Shown here one piece after another: positions 51,355-59,923 of a stretch of 64,000 bases of DNA. How positions within the stretch are numbered: the stretch's first letter is position 1; the number at the start of each line of letters is the position of its first letter. Below the pieces are notes generated by a model. The model was given only the letters and a program-made list of their open reading frames with translations, did not search any database and was not told where the DNA came from. The position numbers were made by a program, and so were the translations under genes. The stretch is from Agromyces protaetiae (lineage in GTDB: Bacteria; Actinomycetota; Actinomycetes; Actinomycetales; Microbacteriaceae): NCBI RefSeq assembly GCF_030866785.1, contig NZ_CP133018.1:3472001-3536000 (forward strand), written 5' to 3'.

Positions 51355-52251
51355 GTGACGACCTCTTCGAACCTCCTCGCCGCGGACACCGGCATGGGCG
51401 CGGTGACGCTGCGCGTCGCCGACCTCGACGCCATGATCGCGTACTACCGCGACGGCGTCACGCTCGAGCTGCTGAGCCACGACGGTCCGGTCGCGGTGCT
51501 CGGGCGCGGCACGACGCCCGTCGTCATCCTGCAGCACGCCCCCGAGCTGCGGCATGCGTCGCCGCGCGACGCCGGGCTCTTCCACACCGCCGTGCTGTTC
51601 GACTCGCGCGAGGCGCTCGCGACGGCCATCTTCTCGGTCGCGTCGCGCTACCCCGGAACGTTCACGGGCAGCGCCGACCACCTCGTGAGCGAGGCCTTCT
51701 ACTTCACCGACCCGGAGGGCAACGGCGTCGAGCTGTACTTCGACCGAGACCGTTCGACGTGGAGCTGGGTGCACGGGCAGGTCGAGATGGGCACCGTGTT
51801 CCTCGACCCGAACGGATATCTGAGGGATCACCTCACCGAGGCGGGGCAGGCGGCTTCGCGCGGCGGCACCGGACTCGGCGACGCGGTCGTCGGACATGTC
51901 CACCTGTCGGTCGGCGACATCCCGAGCGCGCGAGAGTTCTACGTGAACCGGCTGGGCTTCGAGACGACCGCGACCTTCGGGCCGTCGGCGCTCTTCGTCT
52001 CGGCCGGCGGCTACCACCACCACATGGCGATGAACACGTGGAACAGCGCGGGAGCGGGCAAGCGGCAGCTCGCGCTCGGGCTGGGCAAGGTCGAGATCGT
52101 CGTGCCCACGGCCGACGATCTCGGCGAACTGGGCGAGCGGATGTCCCACTACAACGTCACGGCGCGCGACGATGGACGCACGCTCGCCTTCGACGACCCG
52201 TGGGCGAACCTCGTCGAGGTCAGCGCGGCCGGCCCCTCGCCGGTCGAGTAG
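51355..52251 (+). CDS. VOC-family protein with two glyoxalase-like domains
   Basis: 298 residues, the length and layout of CatE-like extradiol dioxygenases or two-domain VOC proteins. Domain 1 (~5-130): GAVTLRVADLDAMIAYYRDGVTLE, FHTAVLF and GNGVELYFD. Domain 2 (~160-290): VVGHVHLSVGDIPSAREFYVNRLGF, GGYHHHMAMNTW and DPWANLVEVS. Metal-ligand His and Glu positions appear present (VHLSV, HHHMA, LVEVS). The substrate is unknown. The GTG at 51355 lies 5 nt after TTGTAT, so leaderless. It converges with a TetR gene. Confidence 0.87.
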   Translation: MTTSSNLLAADTGMGAVTLRVADLDAMIAYYRDGVTLELLSHDGPVAVLGRGTTPVVILQHAPELRHASPRDAGLFHTAVLFDSREALATAIFSVASRYPGTFTGSADHLVSEAFYFTDPEGNGVELYFDRDRSTWSWVHGQVEMGTVFLDPNGYLRDHLTEAGQAASRGGTGLGDAVVGHVHLSVGDIPSAREFYVNRLGFETTATFGPSALFVSAGGYHHHMAMNTWNSAGAGKRQLALGLGKVEIVVPTADDLGELGERMSHYNVTARDDGRTLAFDDPWANLVEVSAAGPSPVE

Positions 52252-52257
52252 CGTGCG

Positions 52258-52887
52258 CTACCGGCGATGCGCCATGTCGTGGAAGTCGCCGAACGCCTGC
52301 GGCGCGACCGGCAGCGGCTCGAGGTCGGGCCGCGCGCGTAGTCCGTCGAGGACGATCGCGAGCTGGCGCCGCCAGTGCGGCAGGTAGTCGCCGCCGAACT
52401 GGCCGAGCGAGCCGAGCATGTTCACGAGGATGTTCAGGTCGACGCCGGTGACGTCTTCGCGCAGCGCCCCTTCGGCCTTCGCGCGCTCGACGACCCCGTC
52501 GAGCGCCGCTTCGAACTCGAGGCCCGGCCGGTACTCGGGGTCCTGCTCGGCGACGCGTCGCATGAGCTCGGGGAGGTAGGGCGTGGTCGCGACCCATTCG
52601 CTCAGGCGCTCGAGGAACAGTTCGATCGATCGCCAGCCGGTCTCGCCGCCCACGATCTCGGGCGCGAGATCGTGGAACATCGTGATCGACTGCTCGTAGA
52701 GTTCGCGGAAGAGCGCGTCACGAGTCGGGAAGTGTCGGTACACGGTGCCGGCGCCGACGCCGGCTCGGCTGGCCAGCTCGTCGAGCGGAGCGTCGATGCC
52801 GCGCTCGGCGAACAGCGCCTTCGCTTCCGAGAGCAGCCGTTCGTGGTTGCGACGGGCGTCGCGACGGGAGGATGTTGCAGAACTCAC
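52258..52887 (-). CDS. TetR-family regulator
   Basis: 209 residues. N-terminal TetR helix-turn-helix: RNHERLLSEAKALFAERGIDAPLDELASRAGVGAGTVYRHFPTRDALFRELY; the middle part GVGAGTVYRHFPTRDAL is diagnostic. The C-terminal domain (LSEWVATTPYLPELMRRV onward) is the SbtR-like type. Target and ligand are unknown; the VOC gene is the nearest candidate but converges with it. Its GTG start is 6 nt after TACTCT (52894-52899, minus strand), a leaderless layout. Confidence 0.9.
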   Translation of the reverse strand: MSSATSSRRDARRNHERLLSEAKALFAERGIDAPLDELASRAGVGAGTVYRHFPTRDALFRELYEQSITMFHDLAPEIVGGETGWRSIELFLERLSEWVATTPYLPELMRRVAEQDPEYRPGLEFEAALDGVVERAKAEGALREDVTGVDLNILVNMLGSLGQFGGDYLPHWRRQLAIVLDGLRARPDLEPLPVAPQAFGDFHDMAHRR

Positions 52888-53084
52888 CCTTCGAGAGTAC
52901 TCCCGTTGGTCTCCGGATATTCGGAGAGTGTTTTCCGATTCTCAGGATTGCGGTTACCGAATATCCACGGCGCTATTCATGCATCTGCACCAAAGTGCGG
53001 AATTCCTCCGCATTTCCGCGCGGTTGTCCGCCGAAATGACGACACGATGACGTTGTGCGACGTCACAGGCCTTCCTCAGCCGAA

Positions 53085-53106
53085 TGAGTGAGTGTACAGT
53101 CACTCA
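53085..53106. promoter_or_regulatory. operator and promoter of the kynurenine-operon tetR gene
   Basis: TGAGTGA and TCACTCA form perfect arms around an 8-bp centre containing TGTACA. The -10 TACAGT (53095-53100) lies inside it, 7 nt before ATG 53108. Binding of the encoded TetR protein here would block its own leaderless transcript. Confidence 0.7.
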
Positions 53107-53107
53107 C

Positions 53108-53707
53108 ATGGTGAGACCGCTCTCCACTTCCGATGCTCGACGTCCCATCGTCGTGGAGGCCGCGATCGAGGCGTTCGCCCGCACCGGCATCCGCGCCACG
53201 GTCGCCGACGTCGCGAGCATCGCCGGCATCTCGCCGGCGTACGTGCTCAAGCTCTTCCCCCGGAAGGAAACCCTCTTCGCCGCAGCCGTCGACGCGAGCT
53301 TCGGACGCATCCTCGACATCCTCGGCGCGGGCGCGCGGCGGGCCGCCGACCACTCCCCCGATGCGATCATCGCGGCGATGCGCCGCGCCTACGCCCACCT
53401 GCTCAGCTCGCCCGACCTGCTCTGCCTGCAGACGCACGCGCAGTCCGCCGCGGATGTACCGGAGATCGGCTCGGCACTGCGTCGCGGCTACGCGAGCGTG
53501 ACCGAGTTCGTGTTCTCACGCAGCGGGGCGCCGGACGCGAGCGTCCAGCGCTTCCTGGCGTTCACCCAACTCTGCCAGCTCATCGCGACGCTCGGCATCA
53601 CCGAGCCGACCGAGCACTGGACCCGCGTCATCACGCACGGCTTCCCGCTGCACCCGGCCGAGACCGCGCGACCCCAGGACGATCACGAGCCCCGGCGGCT
53701 AGGCTGA
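53108..53707 (+). CDS. TetR-family regulator of the kynurenine operon
   Basis: 199 residues. The TetR helix-turn-helix is at the N-terminus (IVVEAAIEAFARTGIRATVADVASIAGISPAYVLKLFPRKETLF; core VADVASIAGISPAYV). The C-terminal half is a ligand-binding helical domain. The ATG at 53108 is preferred over one eight codons upstream (53084), because the operator/-10 region would lie inside the coding sequence in the longer form. The stop is 5 nt before the start of kynA, so it probably autoregulates and controls tryptophan catabolism; tryptophan or kynurenine as ligand is inference. Confidence 0.87.
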   Translation: MVRPLSTSDARRPIVVEAAIEAFARTGIRATVADVASIAGISPAYVLKLFPRKETLFAAAVDASFGRILDILGAGARRAADHSPDAIIAAMRRAYAHLLSSPDLLCLQTHAQSAADVPEIGSALRRGYASVTEFVFSRSGAPDASVQRFLAFTQLCQLIATLGITEPTEHWTRVITHGFPLHPAETARPQDDHEPRRLG

Positions 53708-53712
53708 CGAAC

Positions 53713-54579
53713 GTGGCCGACCCCGACGGCGTGACCGCCAACACCCGCGACATCGAATCCACGGTCGTGACCGATTTCGCGGATCGCATGAGCTACGCCG
53801 GGTACCTCGACCTGCCGACGCTGCTGTCGGCGCAGCGCCCGCTCTCGCGGCCCGAGCACCACGACGAGCTGCTGTTCATCGTCCAGCACCAGACGACCGA
53901 GCTCTGGCTGAAGCTGGTCCTGCACGAGCTCGAGACCGCGTGCGAGCTGCTCCGCGCCGATGAGCTCGCGCCCGCACTCAAGTGCATCGCCCGGGTGAAG
54001 CACATCCAGAAGACGCTCACCGAGCAGTGGTCGGTGCTCGCGACGCTCACACCCACCGAGTACGCCGAGTTCCGCGGCATCCTCGGTCAGGCGAGCGGCT
54101 TCCAGTCGTATCAGTACCGCGCGGTCGAGTTCGTGCTCGGCAACAAGCATGCGGGCATGCTGCGCACGTTCGAGGCGGATGCCACGGCCACCGCCGTGCT
54201 CACGCGAGCCCTCGAGGCGCCGAGTCTGTACGACGAGGTCCTGCGACTGCTCGCGCGAGCGGGGCATCCGGTGCCGCCCGCCGTCCTCGAGCGCGATGTG
54301 ACCCAGGCGTGGACCTTCCAACCCGACCTGGTGCCCGTCTTCCAGGCGATCTATGCCGACGCGCGCGGCAACTGGGCGGCGTACGAGACGTGCGAAGAGC
54401 TCGTGGATCTGGAAGACAACTTCCAGCTCTGGCGGTTCCGGCACCTCAAGACCGTCGAACGCATCATCGGCTCGAAGCCCGGCACGGGTGGTTCGAGCGG
54501 CTCGGCCTTCCTCGCCCGCGCGCTCGAGCTCACCTTCTTCCCCGAGCTCTACGCGGTCCGCACCGAGATCGGCGGGTGA
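53713..54579 (+). CDS. kynA: tryptophan 2,3-dioxygenase
   Basis: 288 residues. Heme enzyme that opens the indole ring of tryptophan to N-formylkynurenine. Family blocks: MSYAGYLDLPTLLSAQRPLS, HDELLFIVQHQTTELWLKLVLHEL (His of the active-site pocket), RVKHIQKTLTEQW, FRGILGQASGFQSYQYRAVEF, LVDLEDNFQLWRFRHLKTVERIIGSKPGTGGSSG with the axial-His region FRHLKTVERIIG. Intact and normal in length. TAGGCT (53700-53705) lies 7 nt before the GTG, giving a second, internal leaderless promoter. Confidence 0.96.
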   Translation: MADPDGVTANTRDIESTVVTDFADRMSYAGYLDLPTLLSAQRPLSRPEHHDELLFIVQHQTTELWLKLVLHELETACELLRADELAPALKCIARVKHIQKTLTEQWSVLATLTPTEYAEFRGILGQASGFQSYQYRAVEFVLGNKHAGMLRTFEADATATAVLTRALEAPSLYDEVLRLLARAGHPVPPAVLERDVTQAWTFQPDLVPVFQAIYADARGNWAAYETCEELVDLEDNFQLWRFRHLKTVERIIGSKPGTGGSSGSAFLARALELTFFPELYAVRTEIGG

Positions 54580-54582
54580 CGG

Positions 54583-55623
54583 ATGCCTCCGGCTGACGCC
54601 GCCCCGGGCGCGCTCGAGGTGCTCGACCTCGGGCCGCACGCACAGCCCGCACGGCGTTCGCTGAGCGGCGGGCACCCGGGTGAGACGGGCACCATGCTGC
54701 CGCCGTTCATCGACCACCACGTGCACCTCGAGCTGTTCGAGCCCGACCACCTCGCAGCGGGCGGCATCGCCGCGGTCGTCGACCTCGGCGCGAACCCGTC
54801 GGTCGTGGCGCGGTTCGCCGCGCGGGATCCGCTTCCGCATGTGCAGTTCGCCGGGCAGTTCCTGACCGCGCCGGGCGGATATCCGGCGGGCCGGTCCTGG
54901 CTTCCCGCGGGCGCCCTGCGCGAGGTGCGCAGCGTCGTCGCTGCGCCCGCGAACGGACGCGGCAGTCTCTACGACGCCGCCGAGACGGCGGTCGACGAGC
55001 AGGTGCGATTCGGGGCATCCGTCATCAAAGTCGTCCTGAACAGCACCGCGGGACCCGTCTTCGACCCGGCCACCCTCGATGCCGTGCTGCGCGCCGCGCG
55101 CGCCCGCGGGCGCCCCGTCGCCGTGCACGCCGAGGGCCCCGGCATGGCCGAGCTCGCGATCGACGCCGGCGTCGACGTGCTCGTGCACACGCCGTGGACC
55201 GACGAGCTGCCGCCCGTGCTCGTGGCGCGCGCTGCGCGCGCGGGCCAGGCCTGGATCTCCACACTCGACATCCACGGGCACGGCGCGGCGACCACCGACG
55301 CCGCGCGGGCGCGCTCGAACCTCTCACGGTTCGCCCGAGCGGGCGGACGCGTGCTCTACGGCACCGACCTCGGCAACGGCGTGCTGCCCATCGGCGTGAA
55401 CGCGCGCGAGGTCTCCGCGCTGGCGGGCGCCGGCCTCTCGGCCCCCGTGGTCGTCGCGGCGCTCACCGACCCTTGGCCCCACCACGAGGCATCCGCTTGG
55501 TCGATGGACGGTCTCGCGACGTTCGTGCCCGGCCCGCCGCCCGCCCGTCTCGACCACCTCGGCACCTGGCTGGCCGGCGCTCGGGTGCTTCCCGTCGAGG
55601 ATCTTGAGATGATCGACCGATGA
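54583..55623 (+). CDS. amidohydrolase-superfamily protein, candidate kynurenine formamidase
   Basis: 346 residues. PPFIDHHVHLE (~40-50) is the metal-binding HxH start of amidohydrolase TIM barrels; VIKVVLNST (Lys), RPVAVHAEGPG (His), DVLVHTPWTDE (His) and VLYGTDLGNG (Asp) are placed as the remaining ligands. It lies between tryptophan dioxygenase and kynureninase, exactly where N-formylkynurenine must be deformylated, and no KynB- or alpha/beta-hydrolase-type formamidase is present. The role as formamidase is inference from context. The start is 3 nt after the kynA stop; it overlaps kynU by 4 nt. Confidence 0.82.
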   Translation: MPPADAAPGALEVLDLGPHAQPARRSLSGGHPGETGTMLPPFIDHHVHLELFEPDHLAAGGIAAVVDLGANPSVVARFAARDPLPHVQFAGQFLTAPGGYPAGRSWLPAGALREVRSVVAAPANGRGSLYDAAETAVDEQVRFGASVIKVVLNSTAGPVFDPATLDAVLRAARARGRPVAVHAEGPGMAELAIDAGVDVLVHTPWTDELPPVLVARAARAGQAWISTLDIHGHGAATTDAARARSNLSRFARAGGRVLYGTDLGNGVLPIGVNAREVSALAGAGLSAPVVVAALTDPWPHHEASAWSMDGLATFVPGPPPARLDHLGTWLAGARVLPVEDLEMIDR

Positions 55624-56879
55624 GCCTCGACCCGCTGCTCGCCTACGCCCGCCGCATGGACCGGGCCGACGGGCTGGCGCACTACCGCTCGCGATTCCAT
55701 GGCGCGTCGAGCGACCTGGTCTACTTCGACGGCAACTCGCTCGGCCGGCCGCCGGTCGCCGCCATCGAGCGGATGCAGCACTTCATGGCGGACGAGTGGG
55801 GCGGGCGGCTGATCCGGGGTTGGGATGAGTCGTGGCTGTCGCTGCCCGTCGAGCTCGGCGACAAGATCGGCCGGGCGGTGCTCGCGGCCAAGGCCGGGCA
55901 GACGGTCATCGGCGACTCGACGACCGTGCTGCTCTACAAGCTCGCCCGCGCCGCCGTCGACGCACAGGTCGCCCGCGATCCCGCGCGGCGCGAGATCGTC
56001 GTCGACTCCGACAACTTCCCGACCGACCGGTACGTGCTCGAGGGCATTGCGCGGGAACGCGACCTGCGGCTCCGCTGGATCGATGTGGACACCGACTCGG
56101 GCGTGACGTCGGAACAGCTCGCCGAGGCGGTCGGCCCCGAGACCGCGCTCGTCGTGCTCTCGCACGTCGCCTACCGCTCCGCCTACCTCGCCGATGCACG
56201 CGAGCTCACCCGCATCGCCCACGATGCGGGAGCGCTCGTGCTCTGGGATCTCTGCCACTCGGCCGGCTCCGTGCCGGTGCGGGCCGACGAGTGGGAGTTC
56301 GACCTCGCGGTCGGCTGCACGTACAAGTACCTGAACGGCGGGCCCGGCTCGCCGGCCTTCGCCTATGTGCGGGAAGACCTGCACCGCGCCCTGTCGCAGC
56401 CGATCCAGGGCTGGTTCGGCGCCGTGGACCAGTTCCAGATGGGACCGCGCTACGCGCAGGCTCCCGGGATCCGCGGATTCCTCTCTGGCACCTCCCCGAT
56501 CCTGGCGATGCTGCCCATGGACGAGACCCTGACGATGATCGAGGACGCGGGCATCGCCGCGATCCGCACGAAGTCGGTCGGGCTCACCTCGTACGCGATC
56601 GAGCTCGCCGAGGCCTGGCTCGCGCCGCTCGGCGTGACGCTCGCCTCGCCGGCCGATCCCGCGGAACGTGGCGGACACGTCACGCTCCACCACGATGCGA
56701 TGCGCGAGGTCACGGCGCGGCTCTGGCAGCGCGATGTCATCCCCGACTACCGCGATCCGGGCGGCCTGCGCATCGGGCTCTCGCCGCTGTCGACGAGCTT
56801 CGAGGAGGTGCACCGCGGTCTGGATGCCACGCGCGCGGTGCTGCGCGAGGTGCTCGCCGAACGGGCCGGGCTGGGGTAG
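55620..56879 (+). CDS. kynU: kynureninase
   Basis: 419 residues. PLP enzyme that cleaves kynurenine to anthranilate and alanine. Motifs: VYFDGNSLGRPPVAAIERM, RLIRGWDESWLSLP, VIGDSTTVLLYKLARAA, VVDSDNFPTDRYVLEG, LSHVAYRSAYLADARELT, LWDLCHSAGSVPV (PLP-contact Asp) and VGCTYKYLNGGPGSPAF, where the Lys of TYKYLNGG binds PLP. Normal length. Start overlaps the amidohydrolase stop (ATGA). No 3-hydroxyanthranilate genes follow, so the pathway here probably ends at anthranilate. Confidence 0.96.
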   Translation: MSLDPLLAYARRMDRADGLAHYRSRFHGASSDLVYFDGNSLGRPPVAAIERMQHFMADEWGGRLIRGWDESWLSLPVELGDKIGRAVLAAKAGQTVIGDSTTVLLYKLARAAVDAQVARDPARREIVVDSDNFPTDRYVLEGIARERDLRLRWIDVDTDSGVTSEQLAEAVGPETALVVLSHVAYRSAYLADARELTRIAHDAGALVLWDLCHSAGSVPVRADEWEFDLAVGCTYKYLNGGPGSPAFAYVREDLHRALSQPIQGWFGAVDQFQMGPRYAQAPGIRGFLSGTSPILAMLPMDETLTMIEDAGIAAIRTKSVGLTSYAIELAEAWLAPLGVTLASPADPAERGGHVTLHHDAMREVTARLWQRDVIPDYRDPGGLRIGLSPLSTSFEEVHRGLDATRAVLREVLAERAGLG

Positions 56880-56997
56880 CCCGCCTAGCGTCGTTCCGAT
56901 CGGCGCACAAGGCCGGATCCGCGCGCGGCATTCCGGCTTAGCATGGGCGGATCGAGGGGCGCGGCGACAGCCGCGACCCGACATCGAGGAGGGCATC

Positions 56998-57582
56998 ATG
57001 ACGGATCGCGAAGACCAGTCGAACGAGGCCACCGAGGCGGCACGCCGGGCGGCCGAAGCCGCCAAGAGCGCGGCGGACGACACGGCCGCCGACATGAGAT
57101 CGACCGCTGCGGACGCCGCGGCGCGTGGGGCCGACGCCGTCAGGGCTGCCGCCGAGACCGTGAACGACGCAGCCGGCGACCTCGGCGAGCAGCTCGCCGA
57201 GACCAAGACCGCCGCGGCAGACGCCGCGGCCTCGGCCGCCGACGCCGTCAAGGACGCGAGCGGCGACGCCGCCGATCAGATCGCGGCCGCGAAGCAGGCC
57301 GCCGCGGAGGCGGTCGACACCGCCAAACAGGTCGCCGCCGACGCCGCGCAGAAGGTCGCCGCGAGCGTGAAGGCCGCGACCGACCAGGTGCAGGACTCGG
57401 ACGCGTTCGAGTCGGTGCAGGAGCAGGCGCAGCACGCGGTCGACCGCGGTCGGGAGCTCGCGAACGACGGCGTCGGCTACGTGAAGCGCAAGTACCGCGA
57501 GAACCCGGGCGCCGTCGTCGCCGTGGGCGCGGTCGCCGGGATCGTGCTCATCGCGATCGTGCGGAGGATCTTCAAGCGCTGA
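56998..57582 (+). CDS. alanine-rich membrane-tethered helical protein
   Basis: 194 residues. About 150 residues of Ala/Asp/Lys heptad-like repeats ([48 protein letters not shown]) form long amphipathic helices like LEA or apolipoprotein-type proteins. A C-terminal membrane helix follows ([22 protein letters not shown]). [11 protein letters not shown] before it resembles the DUF883/ElaB-type tail. It may associate with the cell membrane or ribosomes under stress; the function is unknown. GAGGAGGG precedes the ATG at a good distance. Confidence 0.8.
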   Translation: MTDREDQSNEATEAARRAAEAAKSAADDTAADMRSTAADAAARGADAVRAAAETVNDAAGDLGEQLAETKTAAADAAASAADAVKDASGDAADQIAAAKQAAAEAVDTAKQVAADAAQKVAASVKAATDQVQDSDAFESVQEQAQHAVDRGRELANDGVGYVKRKYRENPGAVVAVGAVAGIVLIAIVRRIFKR

Positions 57583-58655
57583 GTTCGCGCCGCGGGGCGG
57601 CGAGCCGCCGCTCCGCGGCCGGTCGTACGAACCAGGCCGAGACCACAGCGCCGATCGCGTAGGCCGCGATCGGAAGCCAGAGCGCCTGCGCCATCGCGGC
57701 GTCGAATCCGCTCTGCGCGCCGGCAGGCAGCGTGCCGCCGGGCACGTGCTCCGCGGCAGAGGGATCGAAGCCGGGCAGTTCGGCCGCGAGCCGGGCGTTC
57801 ATGAGCGCTGCGATCGCGGCGCTGCCGAGCACCGCGCCGATCTGCCGGGTCGTGTTGAAGAAGCCCGACGCCGCACCGGCGACCTCGGGGTCGAGCGTGC
57901 GCGTCGCGGTCGCCGCGAGCGGCGCCCAGACACCCGACATGCCGAGCCCGAGGAGCGCGGCGGGCGCGAGCAGCCACCAGGTCGGCGTGCCGGGCGTCAG
58001 GAGCGCGGACATCCAGCACAGCGAGGCCGCGGCGAGGGCGAAGCCCGCCGGAACCACCACGCGCGGATCGACCCGGTCGACCAGCCGCCCGACGAGCGGC
58101 GCCATGAGCGCGGTCGCCATCGCGGACGGTGCGAGGACCAGCGCCGACTGCGTCGGGCTGAGCCCGCGCGCGACCTGCAGGGTGAAGGCCAGGGGCAGCG
58201 GCGAGAATCGGGCCGATGAGCGTCGCCAAGCCCGCGGCACCCGCCCACATGCCGAGTGCCGGGCCGCGGCGCTCAGCCGGGAACGTGCGTGTGATCACGG
58301 CCAGGGTCTGCGGGGTCATGAGTGCGGCGCCGAGCCCCTGCACGGCACGCGCGCCGATGAGCACGCCGACGTCGTCGGAGAGCCCGCACCACGCCGACGC
58401 GGCCGTGAACACGACCAGACCGGCCAGGTAGACCCGCTTCGGCCCGTAACGGTCACCCAGCCGGCCGGTGATGAGCATCGGCACCGCGTACGCGAGCAGG
58501 TAGGCGCTGGTCACCCAGAGCACCGCCGTCAGATTGGTGTGCAGGGCCTGCATCATGGCGGGGTTGGCGATCGCCACGATCGTCGAATCGACGAGGATCA
58601 TGAAGAACCCGACGACGAGCGCCCACAGCGCCGGCCAGGGTGAACGCGGAGCCAT
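57572..58655 (-). pseudogene. MFS drug-transporter (DHA2) pseudogene with internal deletion
   Basis: The first ~152 codons encode the start of a 14-helix MFS transporter ([49 protein letters not shown], up to LATLIGPI). Then the frame breaks near 58205-58212. Later sequence (57572-58240 in another frame) resumes far downstream in the family ([20 protein letters not shown] ... [20 protein letters not shown]). About 130 residues expected between these points are absent. The join needs a deletion plus a frameshift, so a simple sequencing error does not explain it. The gene converges with the Ala-rich protein gene and their ends overlap by 11 bp. Confidence 0.82.
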
Positions 58656-58793
58656 CGCCTGCCCCCTTCGCAGCAGCCCGGCTCAGTATACTGCCGTTCC
58701 GGGCCGGCGGACCAGTGCATCGTCCGGTCGGGTGCCCATGCGCATCCCGAGAAATACGCGGACCGCCCGGCGGATGTGCGCGCGGGCAGCGGA

Positions 58794-58799
58794 TAGAAT
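58794..58799 (+). promoter_or_regulatory. -10 box of purSQ
   Basis: TAGAAT lies 39 nt before the purS start; GGAG stands 9 nt before that GTG, so this transcript has a normal leader. Confidence 0.45.
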
Positions 58800-58837
58800 C
58801 GAGGCATCCCACTCTCGCCATCGGATGGAGAATCTCG

Positions 58838-59170
58838 GTGCCCACCATCGTCGTCGACGTGATGCCCAAGGCCGAACTGCTCGACCCGCAAGGCAAGGCG
58901 CTCGCCGGCGCACTCGCACGCACCGGCCACTCCGGCTTCGCCGGCGTCCGCATCGGCAAGCGGTTCGAGCTCACCGTCGACGGCCCCGTCGACGACGCCC
59001 TCAAGGCGAACGTCCGCGAGATCGCGGAAGAGATCCTCTCCAACTCGGTCATCGAAGACGTCGTGGGCATCCACTACGAGGTCTCGAACGCCGAGCTCGC
59101 CGCAGAGGCCTCCGACGCGGCATCCGTGACCGACGACGGCTTCGGCGCGCCCGCCGGCGAGACCCACTGA
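58838..59170 (+). CDS. purS: FGAM synthase subunit PurS
   Basis: 110 residues. [44 protein letters not shown] is the PurS start pattern (core [15 protein letters not shown]). The C-terminal ~25 residues ([16 protein letters not shown]) are an acidic extension beyond the usual ~80-residue subunit. PurS bridges PurQ and PurL in the FGAM synthase complex. The GTG at 58838 has GGAG upstream at proper distance. purQ begins 8 nt after the stop. The large subunit purL is not in the window. Confidence 0.93.
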   Translation: MPTIVVDVMPKAELLDPQGKALAGALARTGHSGFAGVRIGKRFELTVDGPVDDALKANVREIAEEILSNSVIEDVVGIHYEVSNAELAAEASDAASVTDDGFGAPAGETH

Positions 59171-59178
59171 GGCCCGCT

Positions 59179-59877
59179 GTGCGCATCGGCGTCATCACCT
59201 TCCCCGGCTCGCTCGACGACCGCGACGCGCAGCGCGCGGTCCGGCTGGCGGGCGGCGAGCCCGTCGCGCTCTGGCACGGCTCGCACGACCTCGAGGGCGT
59301 CGACGCGCTCATTTTGCCCGGCGGGTTCAGCTACGGCGACTACCTGCGCTGCGGCGCGATCGCCTCGCTCAGCCCGATCATGGCCGAGGTCGTCGACGCG
59401 GCGAACCGCGGCATGCCGGTGCTCGGCATCTGCAACGGCTTCCAGATGCTGACCGAGGCGCACCTGCTCGAGGGCGGGCTCATCCGCAACGACCACGGCG
59501 GCTTCGTCTGCCGCGACCAGGTGCTGAGCGTCGAGAACGCGTCCACCGACTGGACCACCGAGTTCGAGGCCGGCCAGCAGATCACGATCCCGCTGAAGAA
59601 CGGCGAGGGCGGGTTCATCGCGAGCGAAGAGACCCTCGACCGCATCGAGGGTGAGGGCCGCGTGGTCTTCCGCTACGTCGACGTGAACCCGAACGGGTCG
59701 CTGCGCGGCATCGCGGGCATCTCGAACGAGCGCGGCAACGTGGTCGGCCTGATGCCGCACCCCGAGCACGCGGTCGAGCCCGGCTTCGGCCCCGACACCG
59801 CGGCCGCGATGCGGTCGGGCGTCGACGGCCTGGGCTTCTTCACGAGCGTCATCACGCGCACCCTCGTCGAGGCGTAA
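59179..59877 (+). CDS. purQ: FGAM synthase glutaminase subunit PurQ
   Basis: 232 residues. Class I glutamine amidotransferase supplying ammonia to Pur[61 protein letters not shown] with the catalytic Cys in GICNGFQ, and [15 protein letters not shown] with the His/Glu of the triad. Normal length. The GTG at 59179 follows GAGG; a longer frame upstream overlaps purS and is not used. Confidence 0.95.
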   Translation: MRIGVITFPGSLDDRDAQRAVRLAGGEPVALWHGSHDLEGVDALILPGGFSYGDYLRCGAIASLSPIMAEVVDAANRGMPVLGICNGFQMLTEAHLLEGGLIRNDHGGFVCRDQVLSVENASTDWTTEFEAGQQITIPLKNGEGGFIASEETLDRIEGEGRVVFRYVDVNPNGSLRGIAGISNERGNVVGLMPHPEHAVEPGFGPDTAAAMRSGVDGLGFFTSVITRTLVEA

Positions 59878-59892
59878 CCCGCGCCGGTCGAG

Positions 59893-59917
59893 GACCCGCG
59901 CTCCTTCATCGCGGGTC
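59893..59917. terminator. bidirectional terminator
   Basis: GACCCGCG (59893-59900) and CGCGGGTC (59910-59917) form a perfect 8-bp stem with a 9-nt loop between the convergent purQ and MscS genes. Confidence 0.6.
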
Positions 59918-59923
59918 ACGCGA

